A DNA stretch of 64,000 nucleotides from Halicephalobus mephisto (lineage: Eukaryota > Nematoda > Chromadorea > Rhabditida > Panagrolaimidae), in contig SWDT01000101.1 of assembly GCA_009193035.1 (NCBI GenBank), positions 62,001 to 126,000 of the forward strand, given 5' to 3'. This document shows positions 10,739 through 22,054 of the stretch, piece after piece. The notes below the pieces were generated by a model. That model was given only the letters and a program-made list of their open reading frames with translations, made no database searches and was not told the DNA's origin. Positions within the stretch are counted from its first letter, which is position 1, and every line of letters starts with the position of its first letter. Both the position numbers and the translations under genes were made by a program.

Positions 10739-11899
10739 TCAGTAAAAATTTGAATTGGTGTCATTGCCTTGGGATGTCGTAGTTGAAGTACGGGACAAAT
10801 GGAACGTGATTCGAGCGTTGGGGAAACGACGAAGAACGGCATAAATTGGAGCAAATAATTTTTTTTCAGAAAATTCTTCATTTTGATTGTTATTGGAAAG
10901 TTTAGTAGATTCTTCAAGTTGTGGATTACTAGTAGTATCAGTAATAGTAGTAGTAGTAGTAGTAATAGTATCATTAGAATCAGCAACTAAAATCGAAAAA
11001 TTACAAATTTTAATTAAAATATTTGAAAACAGTTTTTTTAATATTTTAAATATCACAAAATATGCATTTAGAATTTTTACTGATTTTTGTAAAATAATCT
11101 TCTGAAGTTTATGAATTTAAAAAAGTACAAAATTTATATATTAACGATAAAAAGATGATTAAAATAATTTCTTATTTTTATATGATTTTAGAAATTTTAA
11201 TACTTTTTTGCGGTTAATTGTAAATTTCAAAGTAATTATAACTGTACAATTAATTTTTCAAAAAGTTGAAATTTTATAAGGGATATTTTGTTTTAGAAGA
11301 TCCATATTCTAAAAAAATACAGCTTCTAGATGTCTAGTTTGATAATTTTGAAATGTTATATAAGTTGTTTTTGAAAAATTAATTTAAATATATTTTAGTT
11401 AAAAATTAAACTTTTTTAAAAAATTAATTTAAATATATTTTAGTTGAAAATTAAACTTTTTTAAAAAATTAATTTAAATATATTTTAGTTAAAAATTAAA
11501 CTTTTTTAAAAAATTAATTTAAATATATTTTAGTTGAAAATTAAACTTTTTTAAAAAATTAATTTAAATATATTTTAGTTGAAAATTAAACTTTTTTAGA
11601 AAACGTACTTTTTACTTCTTGGATAAGTCTGATTATTTCGCCCAAATTTTTCATCGAAATGAGATCGCCGGGGGTTTCTGCAGGCCGAGGTTTGATATCT
11701 TGTAGAATGTCTTCTAGAATTCCGGATATTATCAAAATTTCAAATTTATCATCGACAGAATCCTACCGGTATTTTCATCGTCTACTGTAGAAGTTTCTGT
11801 AGTTTCATTTTTGAAGATCGGTTCTTCAGATTCAACTTTCTTTGAATTTATTACAGTAATCAGGAACACGACAAAAATCAAAATTTCGAAGGTTTTCAT
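10739..11899 (-). CDS. Small Thr-rich secreted protein, unknown function
   Basis: Exons read on the minus strand: 11899-11767, 11713-11609 and 10986-10739 (phases 1 and 1), giving 161 aa. The N-terminus MKTFEILIFVVFLITVINSK is a clear signal peptide. The mature part is acidic with Glu/Thr clusters, then a run of Thr (TITTTTTTITDTT), and ends with FAPIYAVLRRFPNARITFHL and a Ser/Thr/Asn tail. A TATAAAAG lies 34 bp upstream of the ATG, which supports the start. The acceptor before 11713 (ATTCTAG) is weak, so exon 2 is the least certain part. Intron 2 holds a 45-bp tandem repeat. No family recognised; the Thr stretch suggests O-glycosylation. Confidence 0.55.
11381..11605. repeat. 45-bp tandem repeat, about five units
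   Basis: Unit TAATTTAAATATATTTTAGT plus a 25-bp T/A-rich remainder is repeated nearly perfectly inside intron 2 of the Thr-rich secreted protein gene. Confidence 0.9.
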
Positions 11900-11932
11900 C
11901 TTTCAGAATCTGTTGTTTCTTTTTTGAATCCA

Positions 11933-11940
11933 CTTTTATA
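11933..11940 (-). promoter_or_regulatory. TATA box of Thr-rich secreted protein gene
   Basis: TATAAAAG on the minus strand, 34 bp upstream of the predicted ATG at 11899. Confidence 0.5.
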
Positions 11941-12267
11941 AAGGACCAGCTTTTTCTAAAATAAAACGGCTTTACGATTCATGAGTCAGATCTCCGTTGT
12001 CAAAGAAAATTGAAACAATCGAAAAATGCAACTCTTGGGAAAATAACGTTATAATAATAATAATCAAAGGACGAATTAGTACAATTTTAAATTTCTCATT
12101 TTTGACATTTAAAAATGAAATTTAAAGTTGATTTTCGGTTTTAAATTATTAATAAATAAATTTTACAAACATTTGTGAAACTCATGAAAAAACTTCTTTG
12201 AAAAATAATTATTGTGATTATTGATTTATCAAATTAAGAATCTAATCTTTAAAAACATCAATAAAAG

Positions 12268-12427
12268 CTTCAAAAGACAAATTTAACTTTTATTTATAAT
12301 TTATGTAATCGAAATTTTTATAATCATCAAAGTTGATCATAGTTCTGCACCCAAAAAAGTGTAACTTTTAACTCAATAACAAATCCAAATCGTCATTATT
12401 AATTTTCAATTTTCGTCACAAAAGTCA
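12268..12427 (+). repeat. Inverted repeat arm 1 (partner 14033-14197)
   Basis: About 160 bp whose reverse complement, near 90 percent alike over the inner 120 bp, lies in the HSP70-like intron at 14033-14197. Shared landmarks: CACCCAAAAAAGTGTAACTT and TTTTCGTCACAAAAGTC. The two arms bracket exons 1-2 of the HSP70-like gene. Confidence 0.75.
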
Positions 12428-12540
12428 AATGGCTCATCAAGCTTACTTGGCCTCATAAAGAATCTAGGAATTACGTAAAAGGTTGTGGAATTGTTTATTT
12501 TCCACAGTTATTGGAAGAATATCAATCCAGAACGGATATC

Positions 12541-15061
12541 ATGGGAATCGACCTCGGATTAACTAGATCTGTCTTGGCAGTTTCAAGAAACAGAGTAATC
12601 CAAGTCGTTTCCGTTGATATCTCTTCTCCAGGGGACCTCTGGACAGAATCCGTAGTTTCCTTCGATGAAGACAAGCCGATTATCGGGAAAGCTGCTATTA
12701 GGAGGCTTACCACAAAACCGGAATTTGTCGTTTTTGATTCGAAAATCTTTTGTAATGAATTTGAAGATGACCATCTGAACTACAAAAATGAGATGTGGCC
12801 TTTCAAGTTCAACATCAAGGAAGATGAAGAACCAAATTTCCAGGTTGAAACAAAAGATGGATCAAAACAATTTTCTCTCGTTGAAATCAACAAAATCTTC
12901 TTAGAAAAAATTAAGGATTCAGCGACTCAATATCAATTCGACTTCAACAAAGATAACCTTATGAACAAGGCCGTGATTACTGTTCCTCGATATTATCAAA
13001 ATGGAAAAGAATATTATCTCGTCCAAAGTGTTATTGAAGCAGCGAAAATGGCAAATATCGAGATTATCGACATCATCGAAGAAACTCACGCCGATCTCCT
13101 CTATTATCTCTCTAAAGAAAAGTATTCTAAATTAGTTCAAACGGGAAACACCATAGGCATATGTTGGGACCAGTTAGTCCCTATTTCTCATGGTTTCCCA
13201 GTACGCGTTCTAAATGTAAGGGTATAAAAGCCGAAGGGTTACCTCAGATATCAGTATGCCATTCCTATTTTGTCTATTCTGGTGTCTCTATTAATAAAGT
13301 ATTATTAATATACTCTACTCGTGATCTCTAAGCCCTCCGGTTCCTCTCAACCTCAACAGCATATTTGATATCGGAGGAGGAACCGCAATATGTAAACTTT
13401 ACAAAATCATAGACCATGAAAACAAGAAAATCGGAATCTTCGCTGGATCACTTGAGAGCACGGTTTACGGTAGAAGTTTGGATAATAACATCATGCAGGG
13501 GATCGAAAGACTAGCTGAGAAGAAATACGGTGTGGATTTGACGGATAACAGAATTAAACTTCTCGAAACAACCAAGAAGATCAAACATGAACTTTCTTTC
13601 CGGGACAAATTCGAGTACGTTTCTGAGTAAATTAGAATCTTCCAGAATCCAATAGAAGGTTCAGGAAAGTTGAATAATTTACATAAATTTCTAAAGTCCC
13701 CCAAAACCTACTAAGTTCTTCTAGAAAGTATTGAGAATTCATGCTGAGATAGTTTCGTAACAACATTCTTTTTTCATTTTCATAAAAGCATTACTCTAAA
13801 AGCATCATCTAATCATGAACATTTTAGATGTTCCGAAAATTTGTGCCAAAGTAATTTCGTAAAAATGCTCATTACTACTTTTCACAGAGTGCCGAGAAAA
13901 AAATTACATATAGCTTTGATTTTTTTACTAAAAAATTTAGAAAGTTAATTTTATGTAAAAACACAAAAAAGTATAATTGTTGATCCCATAATAATTGCAA
14001 AATGTAACAATCGTCACATTTTTATTAATATTTGACTTTTGTGACGAAAATTAAAAATTAATAGTGACGATTTGGATTTTTTACTGAGTTAAAAGTTACA
14101 CTTTTTTGGGTGTAGAACTATGACCAACTTTGGTGATTATAACAATTTGGATTGCATAGATTATAAATGAAAGTTTAATTTGTCTATGCATAAGGCTATC
14201 TTGAGAACAACTTTAACAATCACAGAAGTTAGAGTATCGAAAGAGGCTTCGAATTTTTAGCAGCGGAGTAGTTCCTGTGTAGTAATACTAATCGTGTTGT
14301 TAACTATATGAACATGATCTTACTGCTTCATCTTCTGTGACCCAAAAGTATATATTATAATTTGTGACTTTCATATATATACTTTAAAAGATTCGATTAT
14401 CCAAGTTTGAGACGTAAGACAAGCAAATCATCCAGACAGAAGCATTATTTCTTAACTAATGTGATATCCGTGATCGGAAGGCGATAACGCCACTGATCCA
14501 AAGAGACTGTTAACAGTTTTAAGAAAGATTTACCGATCGTGTTGCTTTTGTACTTTATAGAGCGTTTATAATAATGATTTAATTACCCAAGTTTGAGATT
14601 TGTGTTCACAGTAAAGTAACGAAGAGACAACATTTCGAACAATCTGATAAAAATTTCATTTCAGATTCGACGTTTCTGAATTAATTCCAGAACTCGAGGA
14701 AATCCACACATTCACTCGACAATGGATCGAGAGATTTATTAAATTTGATTTCAGTTATCGTAAACCTCGGAAAAGCGATTTTCGACATTGCTCCATCCCG
14801 AGTAATAATATCATGAGATGCAGGCATTTCAAAAACCCTAATTGGACTGGAAAGCTTCCAATAACCGAAGTCGATGTTGTTTTTCTGGCTGGAGGAACTT
14901 GTCGGATTCCATTAATCAAGAACAAAATTCAAGAAACATTTCCCAACGCTAAACTCGTGGTTGATGGAGAATTAGAAATCATCACTGCCTCTGGGGCTGT
15001 CATTCATGCCCTCCAAGTACTATACAAAGAAGTCGAATTTTATGTTGATTGTAATTCGTAA
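12541..15061 (+). CDS. HSP70-family ATPase-domain protein, exon invaded by solo LTR
   Basis: Reads as an HSP70 nucleotide-binding domain without a substrate-binding domain. MGIDLGLTRSVLAV (phosphate 1) starts at 12541; AVITVPRYYQNG and EETHADLLYYL follow; then FDIGGGTAICKL (phosphate 2, from 13364) and VVFLAGGTCRIPLIKNKI near the end (adenosine site). The LTR at 13162-13358 interrupts GNTIGI/FDIGGG. If a GTTAGT donor at 13173 and the AG at 13358-13359 are used, exons 12541-13172, 13360-13614 and 14665-15061 join in frame to 427 aa, with a few extra residues at the LTR joint. If not spliced, translation stops at 13227. The stretch at about 14750-14810 reads more HSP70-like in the +1 frame (NLGKAIFDIAP), so small compensating indels are possible. 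Either a diverged, rapidly evolving ATPase-only relative (as in HSPA13/STCH) or a recent pseudogene. Confidence 0.65.
13162..13358. mobile_element. Solo LTR with 5-bp TSD inside HSP70-like exon
   Basis: Begins TGTTGGGACC and ends CCTCAACA, so the termini TGTTG/CAACA are perfect inverted repeats. GCATA directly precedes (13157-13161) and follows (13359-13363) it as target duplication. Inside are a TATAAAA near 13224 and an AATAAA near 13292, as in the promoter and poly(A) parts of an LTR. Removing the LTR and one GCATA restores GNTIGIFDIGGGT, the expected HSP70 sequence. Confidence 0.92.
14033..14197 (-). repeat. Inverted repeat arm 2 (partner 12268-12427)
   Basis: Reverse-complement partner of the segment upstream of the HSP70-like gene; lies in that gene's last intron, next to the SL1-like repeat copy. 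Confidence 0.75.
14285..14650 (+). repeat. Dispersed repeat with SL1-like sequences and hairpin, copy 2
   Basis: Second copy of the 3986-4410 family, inside the last intron of the HSP70-like gene and ending 15 bp before exon 3. At 14576-14597 it contains TTTAATTACCCAAGTTTGAG preceded by GA, matching C. elegans SL1 at 21 of 22 positions; a weaker match is at 14390-14411. The hairpin at 14472-14498 has inner stem GGCG/CGCC with ATAA loop. The changes relative to copy 1 keep the pairing. Confidence 0.75.
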
Positions 15062-16980
15062 AATCATAATTTTACAAAAATTATAAATGAAATTGTTTCA
15101 GAATTGCTTTGGGAAAAAGTTTCGAAACTTCTAAAATTATAAATTTCAGAGTTTAAGTTTAAAAGTTTCAATTTGATTCTAGATCATAAAAATTTAAAAA
15201 TTCAGGAAGGCTTCAGAAGTTTATGAACATTTAGAAATATCTATCGAATTCAATATATATTAAAAACTTTCTTCTCATTTCTAAAAAATTTCAAATTCTT
15301 CCTTAACGTCCTCAAAACCTTCAGAATCTTCCATGAATTTTTCAGAATTCTCCATAAATTTTTTTAATTTTTTAGAATTCTCCATAATTCTTTTAATTTT
15401 GAGAATTCTCCATAAATTTTTTGAATTTTTCAAAATTCTCCATAATTCTTTTAAATTTTTCAGAATCCTTCTACTACGTTTTACAGAATCCCAAAAATCT
15501 TCCATAGCACTTTTGGAAAACTTAGTTCCAAAGATTACAATGGTTTAAGATTTTTTTAATAAAGATTTTTTCGTCATAATCTTTTCAAAACTTGTGGGTG
15601 TTCTATTGTCTTTTTTGGAACGCAAAGTTTGACAGATTCTTGTCTGATTTCGAGTGGCAACTCGGGCTTTTAGGACTAAAATTTTTCTTTTGACAAATTT
15701 GCAAATTTGCGGTTCTATTCAAAAATTTTTCAATTTCAATCTCCAAATGTAACAGCTTTGGTCTTTTTTGTCAGGGTAAAATCAGAGATTTCACATTTCA
15801 TTAAACTTTGAACTTTTAGGATTTCCTAAAAAGTTTGAAAATCTTTCAAAATTAAATTTTTAAAATTTTTAAAATTTAAAATTTTTTGAATTTTTAAAAT
15901 TTTTGAATTTAGTGGAAATTTGAAACCAGCATTCGAAACAGAAGATTCTAAAAACCTCCAAAAATTCGTGTTGAGACAATATTATTAAAAAATTAATTTT
16001 TAATATGTAAACTATTATAAAAATCGAAATTGGCATTTATTCACTTTTCGTCAAGAACTCCAATTTGACAATATTCACACTTCGCCAAAAATTCATTTTT
16101 TTTTAAATTTAAATTTTCTCAAATTTTCGAAATAATTGTGTAATTTTAAATTTTCTCAAATTTTCGAAATAATTATATAATTTTAAATTTTTTTTAAATT
16201 TTCGAAATAATTGTGTAATTTTAAATTTTCTTTAAATTTCGAAATTTTCAAAATAATCATTGAACTTAAAATTTTCCCATTTTCTGATGACTTTTATTTT
16301 TAATTTTCATAATACTCTGGTTTTAATTTTAAATTACCCTTTGACTGGACTTCCTTCAAAAAAGTGCAAAATGTTTTTAATCTTGCCGCCCTCACTTTTA
16401 TAATAAAAAAATCCGAAAAAATGTTTTTTTGCATCAAAGTTGATTATCTCTGTTTTTGACAGCTTTTGCCGAAAATATAATTGAACTTGGATGAGGTTTT
16501 CAAAGAGGATGAAGATGTAGAATCTTGCTATGCCGACAGTTTTTCACTTTTTCAAGTGGTGCGCGAAGAACTGTTTTGCCAACATCAGCATTAACTGTCT
16601 CGATTGAGAGGTTTTACAAGAGCACTTGGGGCGTCGGGCCGAAAACTGGCCGACCTGGCTCTGTTGCACATCTTAGTTAAGATCCTCGACATAGTAATCG
16701 CTTTGTTTTTTTCTTATGACGAAATACGTCTCTTGTTTAAGATCCTCAAACTTCATGAGCTTTAAACAAAAAAGTTTCAAAACTGAAAGTGGATATCGTC
16801 AAGTCTGTCCACGACGTTTTCAAACTTGTCGGTAGGTCTCTTGACTACGGACTTATCTTAGAATGTGTCTTACAACGGTAGTACCGTACAAATGAAAATC
16901 AATTCAATTTATCAAAATGAAGTCAACGTAACAAAGGGACTTCATATATCATTGTTAAATCCAGGTGTCTATTTGTTCTG
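15062..16980. other. Intergenic, low-complexity with one higher-complexity island
   Basis: Mostly A/T runs. A short degenerate repeat of the type AGAATTCTCCATAAATTTTT occupies about 15290-15470. An island at about 16440-16860 is richer in G+C and lacks the local repeat pattern, but no frame over 60 codons with a known domain was found. Confidence 0.4.
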
Positions 16981-18870
16981 TACAATTGGTTGCTTTGGTA
17001 CAAAATTCTACTTTTACCTAGTAATAAAAGAATTTTGTATAGTTTTGAAGATTTTAATTACCTTTTGTCTTTTAAATAAAACTAAAAACGTGCTTGAAAA
17101 TAACCAAACTCGACATGACTATCAAACATCTCCATTATGAGAATCAATTTCTACTTTTTTTATCAAATAAAATTCTGCCTTTATCTAGTAATAAGAGAAT
17201 TCAGTATAGTTTTGAAGATTTTAATTAACTTTTGTCTTTAAAATAAAACTAAAAACGTGCTTGGAAATAACCAAACTCGACATGGCTATCAAAGATCTCC
17301 ATTATTAGAATCAATTTCTACTTTCTTTTTTATCAAATAAAATTCTACTTTTGCCTAGTAATAAAAGAATTTTGTATAGTTTTGAAGATTTTTATTAACT
17401 TTTAAGCTGCTTTTTAAATAAAACTAAAAACGTGCTTGGAAATAACCAAACTCGACATGACTATCAAAGATTTCCATTATGAGAATCAATTTCTACTTTC
17501 TTTTTTATCAAATAAAATTCTGCTTTTATCTAGTAATAAAAGAATTCGATGTAGTTATTAGAAATATTTGTAATGAAAATTGATTTCACTTTTTAAGTTG
17601 TTTTTAACCGAATACAACATGATTATGGAGAATTTTGTGGCGGAAGTTAACTGTTTATTATAGATTGTTTTTTGCTCTCGTTTCCACCTGCGCTTAACAC
17701 TGAGCGAATTCGACATAAATATCGGAGGTTTTTATAACAAGTTTATTCCGTTAATTATGGGTTGTTTTGAACACAAATTTCTACTTACGCTTGATAACGA
17801 GCGAACTTATCGCGATTGTCGAGGCCCTCGTGATGGAAATTGATTTCACTTTTTCCTCAGATTACGTCCAGTGCAAAACTTTACTCGTGTTCGAAAATAA
17901 GCGAATTCTACATGATTATCAGAGACTTTCGTGATGAAAAATAACTTTATTTCATTTTTATGTTGTATACAACGCTTGAAAATAAGCGAATTCTACATGG
18001 TTATTAAATATTTTCGTAGTGAGAGTTGATTTTGCTTTTTGTAGATTTTTCTCTAACACTAATTTTTGCATACGTTTAGTAACAAGCGAATTCTACATGG
18101 TTATTAAATATTTTCGTAATGAGAGTTGATTTTGGTTTTTGTAGATTTTTCTCTAATACTAATTTTTGCATACGTTTAGTAACAAGTGAATTTTACATGG
18201 TTATTAGACATTTTCGTAGTGAGAGTTGATTATTTTATGTTGCATATAGCGCTTAGTAATAAGCGAACTTATGATTATCAGTAGTTTCATAATAAGGATT
18301 GACATTGTTTCTTTTTTATGTTTTATATAATGCTTAGTAACAGGCGATATATACATGATTAAATACTTTCGTAGTGAGAGTTGACTTTGTTTTTTATGTT
18401 GTATTTAGCACTTTTTCCCTTTACGCTCAATAATAAACGAACTTATTATGATTATTAGTAATTTCGTGGTGAGAGTTAACTTTATTTTATTTTATATTGT
18501 ATATAATAGTTAGTAACGAGTGAATTTATTATGATTATTAGTAATTTCGTGGTGAGAGTTGACTTTGTTTCATTTTATGTTGTATATGATACTTAATAAC
18601 GAGTGAATTTATTATGATTATTAGTAATTTCGTGGTGAGAGTTAATTTCGCTTTTTTATAGATTGTTATCATTCCAAAATTTCACTTTTGGTTAGTAATA
18701 AGCGAATTTTTTGTAATCTTTAAGGATGTCACGACGAAAATTGATTTTATTTTTTTTCACTAATTGAATTTTCTACTAATTTTCACTTGTGTTTGAAAAC
18801 GGACAATCCTACCACGATCTTTGAAGTTTTCCTGACGGAATTTTTATAATTTTTATAATTTTTAAAAAAT
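16980..18870 (+). repeat. Large degenerate tandem array, 115-175-bp units
   Basis: The first part (about 16990-17550) is four units of about 172 bp sharing AAAATTCTxCTTTTxxCTAGTAATAA and ACGTGCTTGGAAATAACC. Further right the units decay to themes such as AGCGAATTCTACATGGTTAT and TTTTCGTAxTGAGAGTTGA. A related, inverted block is at about 41660-42150 (TAGCGAATTCGCTTATTCTTAAGCG). No coding signal. Confidence 0.7.
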
Positions 18871-21765
18871 TTCGTTCATTTTTTTTATTTTATGCCTAGC
18901 TAGTTATGCATTAGTTACGTTTTATTAAGCTTCCTTCGACAACTGTGGAAATTTATTTAAAAAAGTTCCTTGAGGCTGTCTTCGTAGAGGTCAACTGAGG
19001 TCATTTGCGAATTTTCCCGATTTTTCAATGAAGAGATAAGCGGTCCCGTTTTCGCAAATTTTTTCCGCTTACGGTCTTTGAACAAGATTACAGAACATCA
19101 TTTAAATTTTCGGAATTGTTAAAAATTGCAAAAGTTACGTAAAAATTAAATTTTAAAATTTGTGTTCTCATCTGGAAAATTAAAAAAATTTTTGTTAAAA
19201 TATTTTTCGAAATTTTGAAGTATTTATATTTTAATAATTGTATGATCAGACATTTTTGAAATTATTTAAATATTAAATTTCACAATTTTGGTCTTAACTG
19301 GAAAATTTCAAAATTCGTGTCGAGACCTTTTTTTTCAAAATTTTATGTTCAATTTTTTATTTTTTAAATAACATAATTTAAAACTTTAAATAAACATTAA
19401 ATTTCACAATTTTGGTTTTAACTGGAAAATTTTAAAATTTCCTATCAAGACCATTTTTTATTTAAAAAAATTAAATAACATGATTTTTTAAAATTTTTAT
19501 TTTATAATTACTTTTTTATTATTTAAAAAATTTATAATTATTTTTTTATTATTTAATAATATTTATAATTATTTTTTTTATTATTTAAAAAATTTATAAT
19601 TATTTTTTTATTATTTAAAAAATTTATAATTATTTTTTTTTATTATTTAATAATATTTATAATTATTTTTTTTATTATTTAAAAAATTTATAATTATTTT
19701 TTTATTATTTAATAATATTTATAATTCGATTGTTGGGAAAACATTATGGCAAGCTGTCCGTCGTCAATCAGACTTCTTTGCCAAGTAAACTCGCTGTCAA
19801 TCGGCGTCTCATTAATCTGATTTGTGTGAGTTGATTTTTCTTAAATCAATCTTGGTTCTACATCCTGACTGGCTTGATCAAACTTGCCGCATGTTGTTTT
19901 TACAACTTCACAAAGAAAAAGAAAATAAAAGTGATCTTATTGCTTAATTTTAAAAATAAACATTTTTCGCTTTAAGATCAAAAATAAAAAATTTTCGTGT
20001 TGAGAGTTATTTAATTGAATTTTTAGAATTTATTTTTTGAAACTTATTTCAGAATTTTAAAAATAATCAGTTTTCACTTCGGGACCTAAAGTAAAAAATT
20101 TTCGTGTTGAGAGTTATTTAATCAAACTTTTAGAATTTATTTTTTGAAACTTATTTCAGAATTTAAAAATAAACATTTTTCGTTTCAGAACCTAAGATAA
20201 AAAATTTTCGTGTTGAGAGTTATTTAATTGAATTTTTAGAATTTATTTTTTGAAACTTATTGCTTAATTTTAAAAATAAACATTTTTCACTTCGGGACCA
20301 AAAATGAAAAATTTTCGTGTTGAGAATCAATTAATTTTCTTTCAAATTAATATTTTTTGAAACATTTCAAAATTTTAAAAATAATCAGTTTTCGCTTCGG
20401 GACCTAAAGTAAAAAATTTTCGCGTTGAGATTCATATAATTGAATTTTGTAATTTTTTTAAATTTTATAATTTTTTTGAAATAAAAATTTTCCCTTCGAG
20501 ACCGCAAATTAGGAAATTTTCGTGCTGGGATTCACCCGACCAAAGTCTTTAAATCAATTTTTAAAAATATCTCGAGAGCAGACTTTTTGAAGAAAGAAGA
20601 GTCAAGCCAAACAAATCCAATTGATGTTGAGCGTGCCAATTTTTGAATTTGCCTTCCTTCCTGTCTTGTTCGAATTTTTCTAAAAATTGACAAATTTTTC
20701 AAAAAGTTTAATTCTCACCTATCATACTGTCATGGAGATTAAAATCGGATGTTATTTAAAAAATTTTTAAAATGATTTTTCAGAATTTTTAGAATTTTCA
20801 GAATTTTTAGAATTTTTGGTTTCGGAAGTTTTTATTAAATTCTGTAGATTTTTGTGAGTTTTTATTCGATTCTGGAAGACTTTAGAAACTTCTGTGAAAT
20901 TTTGGAAGATTCTAGAAATATTTAAATTTTTTGAGTAATTCAGATACCGTATGAAATCTTGGAATATTTTTAAAATTCCTACTGTATTTCGGGTGACTTC
21001 AGAATCTTCTAGTGTGTTTTCAAAATTTTTCACTAGATTCTGAGAAATTCTAAAAACTTCCTTGAGATTTTCCAAAATTTTTAAACATTAACATTTTTTA
21101 ATATTCAGAATCTTCCTTTAGATTCTAGAAAGTTTCAGAAACTCCTTCGAGATTCTCAGTGGCTTCAGAAGCTTTTGTGTGATTCTGAAAACTCCCATAG
21201 GATTTTGAAGAATTTTAAAATTTTTTAAAAATTCAAAAATTCTGAAAAAATTGAAAAAGTGAAAAATTTGAAAATTTGAATTTTTGGAAATTTAAAAATT
21301 TTTTAAAAATACTAATAAATTTCAGAAATTTTTATGTTCTAGAATTGCAAAAATTATAAATCAATGTTTTTTGAAATTCTATGAAAGTGAATTTCTAAAG
21401 CTTTCCAGACTTCTTAGTTTCAAATGATAGTTCTGAAATCACATTACTGTGGAATTTTAAAATTAATTTTTTAAATTTTTTCAATAAGAATTTCGGAAAT
21501 TTTATATTTTATATATTAACTTTTAAATTACATTACTGTAGAAAATTAAAATGATTTTTTTTTAATTATTTCAATAAGAATTTCGGAAATTTTATATTTT
21601 ATACATTAACTTTTAAATTACATTACTGTAGAAAATTAAAATTAATTTTTTCAATAAGAATTTCGGAAATTTTATATTTTATACATTAACTTTAAAATCA
21701 AATTACTGTAGAATTTTAAAATTAATTTTTTTTCTAAAATTGTCTCGACAAGAATTTCGGAAACC
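18871..21765. repeat. AT-rich block of several tandem repeats
   Basis: Contains TTATAATTATTTTTTTATTA units (19490-19735), five units of about 107 bp with AAAATTTTCGTGTTGAGAGT (19985-20560), and three to four units of about 110 bp with AAGAATTTCGGAAATTTTAT (21480-21740). A segment at 20760-21200 repeats AATCTTCxxxxGATTCTxGAAG motifs. No gene recognised. Confidence 0.6.
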
Positions 21766-21780
21766 TTGGACTTTTTGGTT

Positions 21781-22054
21781 TCAGATGTTAGTTCTGAAAT
21801 TTTCCACCAGATTCAGGAAGATTGTAATTGTTTGAATTTCGGTTCTGTTCCAAGTTCAATTTCTGTTCTTTCGTTTTTCGAAAGCCTTGAAAGAAAGCAA
21901 ACAAAGCCTCAGAAGTCCTTCCGGAAAATTCTCCGGAAACGTCTACCTGTGGCACAACGCCGAATCTGAAACGATTTCTTTTCCGGATCTGAGTAATTTG
22001 GCCTCGAAGACCTTTTATGAAAAAGACCTCGAGGGAAACGATATTCATGATTAA
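21781..22054 (+). other. Possible orphan coding fragment
   Basis: Less AT-rich island after a TTTGGTTTCAG acceptor-like sequence. Two overlapping plus-strand frames are open; the second ends with GNVYLWHNAESETISFPDLS then DLEGNDIHD and a stop at about 22054. The composition looks protein-coding, but no family was recognised and no partner exon found. Confidence 0.2.

Noticed and set aside
15281..15548. Frames on both strands rich in Asn/Ser/Phe
   Set aside because: Short AGAATTCTCCAT repeats without splice or domain evidence.
20767..21075. 102-codon minus-strand Asn-rich frame
   Set aside because: Built from degenerate GAATCTTCxxGAAATTC repeats; no homology recognised.
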